DNA of 64,000 nt from Trichobilharzia regenti (lineage: Eukaryota > Platyhelminthes > Trematoda > Strigeidida > Schistosomatidae), in the NCBI GenBank assembly GCA_944472135.2, contig OX235262.1, positions 28,071,362 to 28,135,361 on the forward strand. Direction: 5' to 3'. The position numbers were made by a program, and so were the translations under genes. The notes beneath the pieces were generated by a model. The model did no database searches. It was not told the origin of the DNA and saw only the letters and a list, made by a program, of their open reading frames with translations. Each line of letters starts with the position of its first letter. The first letter of the stretch is position 1. Positions 1 through 10,058 of this stretch are shown in pieces.

Positions 1-612
1 TGTGTAGGTGATGCCTTTGATAGACAGGCTAGTAGTATTGTAAATCTGTCGTTTTCGGCGGACGTCTACAAGTGAATCATTAGGATTAAGTAGGTCCGTG
101 CCGATGATGGGCATTGTGACATCGGCGAGAAGGAAAATCCACCGAATAGGTTTGCGTAAGCCAACGTTCAGATAGACGTATTTTCTACCGAAGGTTGCAA
201 TTGGTTTTCCATTTGCAGTCTGCAAGTTGAAGGTAGGTTCCTTCTGTCGATCTGCTGCTGTAGCAGGAAGGACGCTGACTTCTGCGCCTGTGTCGACTAA
301 ATAACGGTTCTGGTTGACCACATCGTGAATGTAAAGTAGGCGGCTAGTGCCACCGGCGACGGTTGCCGCTAACGCGTGCCAGCAGGATAGTTTCCCACAG
401 ACTTTGAGACATTTCCAAAGTTACAAGGCTTACGGAAACATTTCGCTGCTTGGCCATAGGTGTTGCGATACCGGTACCAGTCAGGGTTTTTCAGAGAACG
501 TTGCTTGGACTTAGATTGACTACGTGAGTTTCGCCGTTGAGAGGAGTTCTGACGACGGTAGGAGGAATTGCAAGGTATGTTTGACCTAAGCATCTGCTGG
601 ATGGAGTTGCAT
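1..612 (-). pseudogene. Ty3/gypsy-like LTR element: gag C-terminus and aspartic protease, partial
   Basis: Read on the minus strand, this holds the end of a gag and the start of pol, running off the left edge. The protease is clear: the active-site stretch YLVDTGAEVSVLPA lies near 308-262 and PIIGTDLL, the usual second protease motif, near 118-95. Upstream of it, at about 430-500, is a degenerate zinc-knuckle-like stretch (WYRYRNTYGQAAKC, then KPCNFG). Relatives of this clade carry Cys and His where W/R are seen, so the knuckle is probably damaged (inference). It would process the polyprotein in a virus-like particle. The reverse transcriptase would lie beyond position 1. Two reading frames are needed, so it is broken. 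Confidence 0.75.
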
Positions 613-930
613 AACATTATCACTGCAGTATCCTTGTGGTGAGAGCAGGCCGTGAGAAAATATGAGCAAGGCTGATTCAACGACCAATCACAGCAAAGTT
701 AACGTGGCAAAATATGATTCGCAGATAGAGAACTCTATTTGTCAAGGAATCCTGAAACAACCATTCAGAAGCCTGCGTTTGTCTGCCTAACTTCTGATAA
801 ACAACCAATCATATAACTGCGCTTGTCTACTTGCATAAGCTATAATAATGTGTGTGAAATATGTATAAATATGTGTTGATTTTCATAATGAAAGGATCTG
901 TTGCCTGGCCCTTGTCTTCTGTTGTTACAT
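613..930 (+). repeat. solo-LTR-like insertion inside the gypsy gag
   Basis: This + strand segment interrupts the minus-strand gag. It aligns by eye with the LTR-like repeat at 41049-41310: both share ACCAATCA motifs, a TATAAATAT stretch and the end TTGCCTGGC...CTTGTCT.CTG.TGTTACA. The gag frame stops making sense where it starts and resumes after it. CATTA at 615-619 and 931-935 could be the target duplication. The left border is uncertain by about 10 bases. Confidence 0.6.
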
Positions 931-1459
931 CATTACTCGAAGTCTGTTTGGTCACCGAGCATATTTCAGGAACTGACCGCCTTGTTATTTCTAGAATTTT
1001 ATCTGCAGAAATAGCTAAGTCATCTATAATAACACCCTGAAGTGTCACAAGTACGGTCTGCACGGACTGTGGCAGCTTGGATAAGAAGAGTTCCCTGAAA
1101 GGTCCTTCATCGAACTGACTTTGGCCAATAACCTCTGTCATCCTTGTCAGCTTGCTCACGGCTGACTGATCCCCTAACTCGATGTTACGAAATAATTCGT
1201 CCAGACACTGTCGATCCGTGAGAACGTTTCTCCTGAGGAGGGATGCTTTCAGCAACTCGTGCGAGTCACTTACCTATGGACTCGACATCTGCACAGTTGC
1301 ATACTTGCTGAATCCCCGCGGTAGGGCGTGAATAACTGCAAGGAACTGTGAACTCAGCTATCTGAAATCGCGTTTCAGCATTATCTGGCCAATATGGTAC
1401 TAGCTGAATGGTTTTAGCAGTTGAGCTAATACGAATGACCTTGGGACTAGGATCACTCA
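931..1459 (-). pseudogene. Ty3/gypsy-like gag, N-terminal part, frameshifted
   Basis: The minus-strand reading starts at an ATG at 1459 (MSDPSPKVI) and carries VPYWPDNAETRFQIAEFT, which resembles the start of gag in schistosome gypsy-like elements (usually WP.N..AWF...E). A second frame, from about 1262 to 931, continues with PFRELFLSKLPQSVQTVL, a typical retrotransposon gag helix (LPQ.VQ..L). The frame change lies near 1262. The gag is then cut by the LTR at 613-930 and continues at 1-612. It would form the structural capsid of the particle if intact. It is a dead copy. Confidence 0.65.
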
Positions 1460-2354
1460 TGATGAAAAGCATGTAGAATAAAATATAGTTCAAGAACAAA
1501 TACAAAAAGGAGCGAACTCACCGAGGTTATATTAGTATTTATCGAAGATGAACTTCGCGGTTGGGTTCACCAGTTTAGAGGTTGATGGTATAGACGTTTG
1601 CGAACAGTACTGGGTATATTAACGCAAGATCTTATACCAACAACTTCTATAGTATTCGTTTCTCGTGGACCAAATGCAAAGCAAAACGACAGAATCGGTC
1701 GTCCTAATTACGAGATATATCTCGGGACCAAAACGGATTCCGAGATGACTGCTTAACTGGCTAGTGATCGTGCACGAACGTGACATGACAGAGTACCAAA
1801 TGGAATGGATGCTTGACCGGAAGCCTTCAGCTAAACAAGTCGACTTGAACTCTAAGGGTCAGCATCCAATGTTCACTGATGATTCTTATGGTCAATAATT
1901 TTGGGGAATTATTTACTGGTACTAGGCCTTCTGTTGCTACTGTAATTATGGTATTTAGTAAAGTCTAATTCGTCATCAATATCTCCCAGAGAAATTACCA
2001 CTAGTGGATTCGCGCTAACACACCACCGTCTCTGTATCTAAGATGCTTTTCCGCCGGGTACTATTTGATATTTTTCCCAAGTATTTACACTATGGAGGCC
2101 TTTCGCTTTAAAAATAACAGTGTCAGAAGTCTCTTAGAGATAACCCACCTCCTGAATATGTGATCCGCAACAGATAGCGGAAGTGGACGAAAGGGTTAGC
2201 TGAACCGGTTTAAGAAAGTTGTGGGATTCAACATTCAGGCACCTACATTGAAACCAGATACAAATGCTAATGTCTGTGGAACACTACAGACCATTCACTT
2301 TCCAAAAGTTATCGGTGGGTGAATGACGAAATTTTTCCTGTACTCTGACGAATC
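1460..2354. other. no gene recognised; probable 5' region of the gypsy element and decayed LINE sequence
   Basis: No long open frame and no motif I recognise. The part next to 1460 would be the 5' untranslated region or LTR of the minus-strand gypsy element, but I see no second copy of it in the window to prove that. The part above about 1700 may be decayed upstream sequence of the LINE that starts near 2355. Confidence 0.4.
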
Positions 2355-4780
2355 AAGAAAAGTGTAAGGGAAAATTGGAAAATAACTTGTTTGCTATGCT
2401 GACGTAGCCAATGTTGTATATTGGATTACTTACAAATGCATATCTGGAACTCAGGAACCGGTGTAATGCAAGAGTCAGGAGGGACAGGACGTCATTCCAG
2501 GCTAACCTTGCTAAAAAACTCCTAGCAAACCCCAAAACTTGTACCGATTCATGTCGGAAAGAAAACCGACAAACCAGGGGGCATGCACCTTAGTAGGCCC
2601 AAACGGTCAATATCTCACTAGTCTGGAGATGGCTGAAACATTCAGTTCAGCAATGTGGATATTACAGTTACGGACCAAGATGGTGGCACCACTATTTCAC
2701 AGGAGGAAGACCTAGCGGATATCTCCCAAATAAACCCAGCTATAGTACTAAGGAAGCTACAGCGACTCACACCTGGGAAATCCCCAGGTTGTGACGACAT
2801 CAGGCCATCTGTTCTGAAACAGTGCGCCGAAGCTCTCTGTAGACCCCTGTGCAACTTGTTCCAACACTCAATGGATTCGGGGACACTGCCGAGAGAGTGG
2901 AAAAGAACCATCCTTTCCCCAGTCCTTAAGGGTGGGGATAGGCAAAATGCCACTAGTTATAGACCAGTAGCTCTACTCCCAGTGGTGTCAAAAGTACTGG
3001 AAAGTATTATTGACGATCACATCAGGGAATATTTTGATAGGTCTAATATATTCCATGAAGCCCAACACGGTTTCAGGAAAGGCAGATCCTGCGTTGCTAA
3101 CCTACTGCCAGCTTGGGACGATTGGACATCATGCTGGGATATGAATGTTCCAGTCCATTTAGTCTTCCTAGACTTTGAGAAGGCACTTGACACTGTTCAC
3201 CGTGACCTTCTCCTACACAAAATAAGCCAGGCAGGTATAGGTGAGCCACATCTGTCATGGTTAAAGGACTACATAGCTGACAGGCAATTTTGCACTAAGG
3301 TTAACCGAGTCAGATCATCTTGGCACAGCTCGTCATCAGGAGCGTCGCAGGGTTCTATCCTAGGACCATTGAATTTTTTGATTTTTATCAATGATCTACC
3401 ACGCCGTCTAAGCTCTCCGACCCTTCTATACGCTGACGACGTAAAGATATGGAGGGCGATAAAGTGTCCGAGGGACTCAGATAGACTGCAGGAAGATCTG
3501 AACCTTCTGGAAGACTGGGCGGCGGCCAGTGGCATGACTTTCAACCTGAAAAAGTGCAAAGTAGTGAAGTTGCGCACCTGTAGACTGCAGAATGCAATTT
3601 ACGCCCTGTGCAGTGAAAGCTTGTCTTGCACAACGTCGGAACGCGACTTAGGTCTAGTTCTAACGGAAAAAATGGACACAAGCGTAAATTACACGGGGGA
3701 TGCAGCGAGGGCATATGCGGTCATAAATTTTAAGCACAGACGGTTAGGTGCACTCACTCCTGAGCTCTTTCTAACGTTGTACAAAACATTCTGCAGACCA
3801 CACCTTGAGGTGCACAATATTATTGCGCCCCCAATTCTTAGAAGAGACGCCAACCTCTTGGAAAGAGTCCAACGACGGGCAACAAAAGGAGCGGTTGGAC
3901 TCCGAAATAAACCAAATAATGAAAGGCTGAAGAAACTAGGCCTGCTCACACTTAGCTGCCGACATCTTAGGGGGGGATTTAATCACTGCCTACAAAATAA
4001 CAAATGAACAAAGTCACCCAAACAAACGTGTTCTGCCATTCAGTAGGTATGGGCTCCCTCGTGGAAATCCCAGAAGGATAGCTCACCAGAGGGCAAGGAC
4101 CCGGGTGCGCTCCCACTTCTTATCACTGCGGGTTCGCCGTCCATGGAACGCCTAACCGGCAGATGTTGATAAGGCACCGTATTTGGACGCCTCTAAGCGA
4201 AGGATTGACAACCATGAAGCGACAAAAGGTTTGCGTCAAAATGGCCTGTCCCTTAAAATCGCATACACCATTCAGGGATAGACCATTAAACTCGTCGTTT
4301 TACTTCTTACATTCTTTCCCATCTTACTCTAATGGCAAATTTAACTACACTTATTATTATTATTATCATTATTACCGATACATATATTATTCATATTATT
4401 CTTTAAATTTAATCAGCTGACTGTTGTTACGTTTTCTTATTTCTTTTTCTGTCTGTTAGTCTGAATATCTTCATTAATTATATCTATTATTATTATCTGT
4501 TTTCTCTTGTCGACGTTACCAGAGGACTAACTGGCGAAAGGATCAACTGCATTCAGAGTAGTAACTGTCTTAACACACTTCACACTATAAACCACAAATA
4601 ATTAATTCTAGCTCTGCTCCCTTTGGAGTCAACCAAAGCTACGACAGTCGAGTGGCTGGACGAGCTACGCAGAAGTTCACCGAAGATCAGGAACCTATAC
4701 CTTACAATCAAGAAGCGAGCACAAAGAAATCAAGTTGGTTTATACTAGCTCGTAAAAACGATATTGAATATTGGAATGTT
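2355..4780 (+). mobile_element. CR1/jockey-like LINE, copy 1
   Basis: A non-LTR retrotransposon with decayed linker sequence (2400-2650), reverse transcriptase (2655-4007), a C-terminal tail and a 3' untranslated region that ends near 4780 in a short repeat (GATATTGAATATTGG). The 3' part matches 14780-15248 by eye, which fixes the element's end. The C-terminal tail at 4085-4170 has the usual RVRS.FLSLRVRRPWNA stretch with a stop codon. Copy 2 of the same family starts directly after it, so the two sit in tandem. Confidence 0.75.
2655..4007 (+). CDS. non-LTR reverse transcriptase ORF (CR1/jockey-like)
   Basis: A 450-residue open frame covering the reverse transcriptase of a LINE. In order: LTPGKSPGCDDIRPSVLK (finger motif, about residue 38), SYRPVALLPVVSKVLE (about 98), HGFRKGRSC (about 137), the palm motif A VFLDFEKALDTVH (about 170), motif B GASQGSILGPL (about 230) and the catalytic YADD at 3428-3439. 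Then come the thumb and C-terminal region, with VQRRATK.GVGLRNK. Motif A and the YADD box keep their aspartates. Position 2 of the usual GVPQG box is changed to GASQG. It makes cDNA from element RNA at the target site. The frame ends early (TGA at 4005), before the conserved C-terminal tail, so it is probably not active. Confidence 0.8.
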   Translation: MDITVTDQDGGTTISQEEDLADISQINPAIVLRKLQRLTPGKSPGCDDIRPSVLKQCAEALCRPLCNLFQHSMDSGTLPREWKRTILSPVLKGGDRQNATSYRPVALLPVVSKVLESIIDDHIREYFDRSNIFHEAQHGFRKGRSCVANLLPAWDDWTSCWDMNVPVHLVFLDFEKALDTVHRDLLLHKISQAGIGEPHLSWLKDYIADRQFCTKVNRVRSSWHSSSSGASQGSILGPLNFLIFINDLPRRLSSPTLLYADDVKIWRAIKCPRDSDRLQEDLNLLEDWAAASGMTFNLKKCKVVKLRTCRLQNAIYALCSESLSCTTSERDLGLVLTEKMDTSVNYTGDAARAYAVINFKHRRLGALTPELFLTLYKTFCRPHLEVHNIIAPPILRRDANLLERVQRRATKGAVGLRNKPNNERLKKLGLLTLSCRHLRGGFNHCLQNNK

Positions 4781-5900
4781 TCTCACCAGGACTCGGTTGG
4801 ACACTAACCTAGGACGAAAAGGTACCAGCCCACGTGATCTTTCTCGACTTGGCGAAAGCATTCGACACAGTTCACCATGGTCTACCCCTTCACAAAATAG
4901 GCAAGGCGGGTGTTTCTGGAGCACTTCTCGCATGGCTGAAAGATTACTTAGGCGAGAGAGAATTTTGTACCAAAGTCAACCGCATCCGATCATCCTGGCA
5001 CACCTCGGCATCAGGGGTTCCTCAGGGTTCTATCCTAGGGCCGTTGATGTTTTTGATTTTTATCAACGACCTGCCCTCCCAACTAAACTGCTCTGCGCTT
5101 CTTCACGCTGACGACGTAAAGATTTGAAGAGCAATAAACTCATTGGAAGACTCAGATAGATTGCAGGCTGACCTGCAAATTCTGGGAAACTGGGCTCTGG
5201 TTAACGGAATGCCTTTCAGCCTAAAGAAGTGCAAGGTAGTGCAACTTCATTCCGGCAGGTCACAGAGTGTAAATTACACCCTTGGTGGCCAGAACTTGAG
5301 TTGTGTTCCATCAGAGCGCGATCTAGGTCTTATTCTAACAGAAAAGCTAGACGCCAGTGGAAATTACCGAGGGACGTCGCCAAAGCCTATGCAACTTTAT
5401 ACTTTATGCACAAGCAGCTGGGAGCTCTCACTCCCGAACTGTTCTTAGAGTTATATAAGACATATGTGAGGCCATACCGTGAGGTGCATAATATCATTGC
5501 ACCTCCGCTACTGAAAAGAGATGCTAACATTCTAGAAAGCGTCCAGAGACGAGCGACAAAATGGGTGATCGGCCTCCACAACAAATCGTATGAGGAACAA
5601 CTAAAGAAATTAGGTCTTTTCACACTTAGTCACCGTAGGCACAGGGGAGACCTCAGCACCGTCTACCAGATCTTAAATGACCATGCCCACCCAAAAAAAG
5701 CACCCTGCCATTAAGTGATTATAGGCTTCCGCAAGGTAATCCACTAAGGATAGCACGCCAGAGACCAAAGACTCGAGTGCGATCAAATTTCTTTTCGCTT
5801 CGTGTTTGCCGTCTCTGGAACGCCTTACCGCCGGCCGTGACTACAGCGCCATCTATGGAGATTTTTAACCGGAAGGTAGACAATAATGCAGAAATGCAAG
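4781..5900 (+). pseudogene. CR1/jockey-like LINE, copy 2, 5' part (reverse transcriptase, broken)
   Basis: A second, 5'-truncated copy of the LINE at 2355-4780. The reading begins near 4813 with KVPAHVIFLDLAKAFDTVHH (motif A) and has GVPQGSILGPL. The catalytic box reads HADD instead of YADD. A stop at 5125-5127 replaces the expected tryptophan after VKI, and a frameshift near 5360 moves the reading to another frame, which continues with YREVHNIIAPPLLKRDAN. The C-terminal stretch SNFFSLRVCRLWNALPPAV is present near 5780-5835. The copy breaks off at 5900, where a Pao-like element is inserted, and resumes at 14780. Confidence 0.8.
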
Positions 5901-6259
5901 TGTCAGCCACGTCTCGTAAACCGTTAATGCCCAGCTCTTGCTACGCTCGGGCTCACGCTGTTCCTTGAAGTTTTTCAGAAACGCTTAGTAATAACGGACG
6001 CAAAAACCAAAACACCGATTGGCCGCTCTAGAATTCTTTATTGTAACACCAACATATAAAAAACAATTCCACTAAGGTCTGTGAACAAATATTACAATAA
6101 TAAATCACAAGGTTACTTCTGACGGTTTTCTGCTGACTTCTTTCTGAACAGCAACCGATGAGACGATGACTGTCGTATTGATGCCTCCGCGAAAATTGGG
6201 GAAGTTGGTTTTGAGCAAACAACCATGAATTGATCGTTCGATCTTCAACTCCATTGACA
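5901..6259 (-). repeat. 3' LTR of the Pao-like element (uninterrupted copy)
   Basis: Starts TGTCAGCCAC and ends CCATTGACA in + strand order. By eye it is identical to 9514-9779 over its first 266 bases. It differs at about three positions from 14687-14779 over the last 93. It keeps a single TGAGACGA at 6159-6166, which is the unoccupied form of the site where the MULE sits in the other LTR. Confidence 0.92.
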
Positions 6260-6943
6260 CTCCCCGGCAAAAAAGGGATCCATCCCTTTTTTTCTTTACG
6301 ACCAATACACGTTGACTTGGATGCCATTGCGAGAACCTCAGTCACATGGACAGAGCTGAAATGGAAAACAAACAGAAAAGCCAACACACCGCAAGCATAC
6401 TCACAGCACAATCTCACACATCAATGACGACCTGCGCCTTCCAGTTAAAGGCATCCTCTTGCAACACAATCGCCACTTGCTAGAATGACTCTTGCAGAAT
6501 GCAACGTGACCATAGCAGCACCTCACGATACTCTACGCTCATCCTCTTATCTACTCACTACCAATTATCACTGAAATCGCTTGTCACTCATTCTGCCTCA
6601 ATTCTAGTAACGGTGACGTATGCGAGCCTCAGTCGTTTACACTCTTTCTCCCCGGCGTGTCGGACCACAGCTAACAATTATCTCCGTGTGCATGTCATTC
6701 TCAGCAATAGCCTCCCCGGCGTATACGACCCATCTGCTGTCTTTAACATCAATCAATTCATTTACGGATGTAGAAGAGTGGACACAACTTCGAAAGTAAT
6801 CACGACGAAAATTTTAACAAATTTACGCAATAACAACAAGGTACGAAAACAACGAGTAAACACAATGAATCCAAAAACACCAATTGATACACACACCACG
6901 CATATATGCAGACAGTACACACAAACTCGTGGATCACATCTTG
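6260..6943. other. internal non-coding part of the Pao-like element
   Basis: Between the gag region and the 3' LTR. No reverse transcriptase, integrase or RNase H motif is seen on either strand. A purine-rich stretch on the minus strand just before the LTR (within 6262-6300) may act as polypurine tract. Confidence 0.5.
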
Positions 6944-7396
6944 ATGGAATACCCTTGAAGAATTGCAGGACTTACACCAGTACGCCTACAAACCTTCACA
7001 GGTTGACGATTGTAAGTTGTGGAATGTCCGGACACACACAAGATTAACCAACAATTACAATAATTGGAACTCACACAATTATTTAACACAAACATATGTA
7101 CAATCAACACATCAAATGTTGTGGATTCTGGCACGACAAACTACCCTTGAAGAACTGTAGGACTTACAGCAGTACGCCTACATTCCTTCTCAGGTTGATG
7201 ATCCAAGTGGAAGTCGTCCGGACACAAACAGAATTACCAACAGCTAGATGATAAATGATATCAATTCAGTATATACAATATGAACATATGTACAAGATCA
7301 TACACCAAGCACATTGGACTGCTCATTGATGCGCTACCCTTTGAAGAACTGTAGGACTTACAGCAGTACGCCTACAACCCTTCTCAGGTTGACGCT
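6944..7396. repeat. about 192-bp tandem repeat, two full units and a partial one
   Basis: The start ACCCTTGAAG (ACCCTTTGAAG in the third) recurs at 6951, 7143 and 7336, giving periods of 192 and 193 bases. Each is followed by a variant of GACTTACAGCAGTACGCCTAC and a CAGGTTGA..AT stretch, then GTCCGGACACA. It lies between the end of gag and the 3' LTR, so it would be in the 3' untranslated region of the element. Confidence 0.85.
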
Positions 7397-9351
7397 CTAG
7401 GTTGGAAAATCGTCGCAGAGTTCATTTGCTAACTTCCTTCTATCAGCTATATCCTCAAATCTGAACGGCAACACGCCCATGTCATTGTATCGTAGAATAT
7501 AGATGACCAACAAACACACAACATATCTCATCAACCAAGTGTAGAAACAGAGTAATTTACACCAAAGATAATAACATTCAAATAGTAACTTGAAACTAGA
7601 AATGCCTTTATTCGTGCAAGTCAATTTAACAATAACTCTCTCCTTTACACTTGGCTTATCCACACTAAACTGACCATTGATATTCGTCCTTTCAAACGAA
7701 CTGATATTACCATAGTCATTGCAGAAGATACTAGAGTTGATGGGCGTCTTCTTCATTGTGGATGACAACACCAACGATGACTGAGTGACACAAGGTGATG
7801 AAGTTAGCGGTGGATCAGAAGCTGTTCTTTTTCGGCTTTCAGATAGTTGTCCAACTGCAAGATTACCACCACTGCTGTCTTTCACTACTAGTTCGGGTTT
7901 AGCACTATCATCTGATGATAGGTGGGCTACATGCTGATCAATTACACTGACGGTCTCACAAGTATGCATGCCATCTGCAACTGCATCTGCGTTCAATTCT
8001 ACTTCACGTTGTAGTTGTACAGAACCTTTATTTAACTTAGCAGTAGTAGGCATATCCCTCATTTCATAATGATCAACCAAAGACAACTGTGAAGTATCAT
8101 GATCATTATCACGAATATTCACTTTACCGTCAACTTCATCATTTTCAAACTCTTTAATAACAGAAGTAGACAATTTTGGTTCCTCCCCGCAAATCATAAA
8201 AGGTTTTATAACTTCACTCTGACTAGTAATACCTTGTAAACTTTTGGAGTCAGAACTGGACTCTGAAGCAGCAACTCTATTCTGTGACACTCTATTCAAC
8301 AATGGCTTACCAGTTGCAACTACAGACTTCTTCACAACACCGTTATCGTCACACAATTCGGAGTCAGACCTGGAGTTTACATTTAGCTTATCACTGAACT
8401 TGCTCACTGGTTCACAGTTCACCTTTGTATGCACCTCTTGCAAACTTGTAAAAAACAACCGTGTTTGTCTTGCATCTTGTAACTTATCTGTTGAGGATGT
8501 ACTACGAAACCTGTTACACTCACTAGGTCTATATGCATTACTAGACATCATGGAGTCTTCTCGATATCCACCTCTCTGAGGCCTATTCGTCATCAATGAT
8601 TGCCTTTTGCTCTCAGACTGCTCTATTCTAGGGGTGAGATTCAATATACTGGCAAACTTGCTCACAGATTGATTGACACTATCTTTTACTAATTTCAGGA
8701 TATCATCAAATTTTGGCTCGATACCCTCATCCTCCATACGGGAGCTTATCTTCACCCACTTCCTTTGCAGTCGAGTAGGTAGGCGTCTTGCTATTACTTC
8801 TAGTATAAAACTCGAGTTGAGGTCACTCATGCAATTCATCGAAATCAAGGTATTCTTATAAGTCATAAGATTATCCAAAAACTCAGTAAGTGCCTTGGAG
8901 TCATCTTGAAGTTGACTGCCGTTACCTTTGACAGCTTCGTATACGTTCCTTGCAATCATCGAAGGTCTTCCAAACCTTTGACGTAATATGCTCATAGCCT
9001 CGTAGTAGCCCTCATTAGGGGGCATGAGCTTATAGCACTGTATAGCTCTTGAAGCATCTCCAGTGCAATACCTCAACAAATACATCAATTTCAATTCATC
9101 ACTTAATAAAAACTACTCAACATGATCTCAAACTCCTTTACAAATTGTAAATAATCAGCTGGGTTTCCGTCGAGACACCGTGGTTCAAATTTAGGGAGTT
9201 TGATGTTCCTATTATCCCTGAACGGCGAAACAGTAACATCAACCATGTCATGCTTAACATCAGACACATCGTTACAATTAACAGACAAGTCACCATGACT
9301 TACTTTCCTGTTTGCATCCAAGACACTCTGTCCCTTCTTTGACCCAGGCAT
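7397..9351 (-). pseudogene. Pao/BEL-like gag (DUF1759-type), one frameshift
   Basis: Minus-strand reading from an ATG at 9351 (MPGSKKGQSVLDANRK). KLPKFEPRCLDGNPADYLQF (about residues 51-70) and YLLRYCTGDASRAIQCYKL are the hallmark of the DUF1759 gag domain of Pao/BEL elements. A frameshift in a T-run near 9105 separates the first 82 codons from the next 565. The later part is Ser/Asn-rich without a zinc knuckle that I can see. It ends in a hydrophobic stretch (about 7490-7580) that may be read-through into the 3' region rather than real protein. It would build the particle. With no pol in the element it would depend on another copy. Confidence 0.8.
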
Positions 9352-9513
9352 TGTTGAACTTGACTCAATTCCAAAAAGGTTCCAGATATTGCTTGTTCAA
9401 AGAGGACTTGACCGGCACCAGGAAAGATGAACGGTGACTATCCAAACTTTCACCAACTGTCTGAATCCGCCAGAATCTGTTTCAATCGTCAGAAACTGTT
9501 CACCGTCAGAAAC

Positions 9514-9779
9514 TGTCAGCCACGTCTCGTAAACCGTTAATGCCCAGCTCTTGCTACGCTCGGGCTCACGCTGTTCCTTGAAGTTTTTCAGAAACGCTTA
9601 GTAATAACGGACGCAAAAACCAAAACACCGATTGGCCGCTCTAGAATTCTTTATTGTAACACCAACATATAAAAAACAATTCCACTAAGGTCTGTGAACA
9701 AATATTACAATAATAAATCACAAGGTTACTTCTGACGGTTTTCTGCTGACTTCTTTCTGAACAGCAACCGATGAGACGA
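9514..9779 (-). repeat. 5' LTR of the Pao-like element, larger part
   Basis: Matches 5901-6166 without a difference that I can see. It ends in TGAGACGA, the 8-base duplicated target of the MULE. The same 8 bases recur at 14679-14686, after which the LTR continues to 14779. Directly below 9514, on the minus strand, GTTTCTGAC occurs twice, where a primer-binding site would be expected; I cannot assign a tRNA. Confidence 0.92.
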
Positions 9780-10058
9780 GGGTGAGGATATACGTTATAA
9801 CGTGGTTATATTTCCCGCGACTCAGGTTTTTTCGTCTTTCATTGGCTAGAACAGTGGCGGTCAATTGGAGTTTGAATTGTCCTTGGGTGCGTTCTGTCGG
9901 GTGCCGTCTTGGCGTGGTTGTGTTTGCTTCGTTTGCCAGTATATGTGATGACTATAAACGTGAATTAGACTATTGTAACGCTTTGTTTTTCTTTGTTTGT
10001 GCATGTACTAGGCTTTGTGTGTCGTACAATTCGTTGTTTGGTCTATCGGTTGCTTGCG

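Noticed and set aside
6499..7047. 182-codon open frame on the + strand
   Set aside because: Opposite to the Pao element's sense strand, runs into its tandem repeats and shows no motif.
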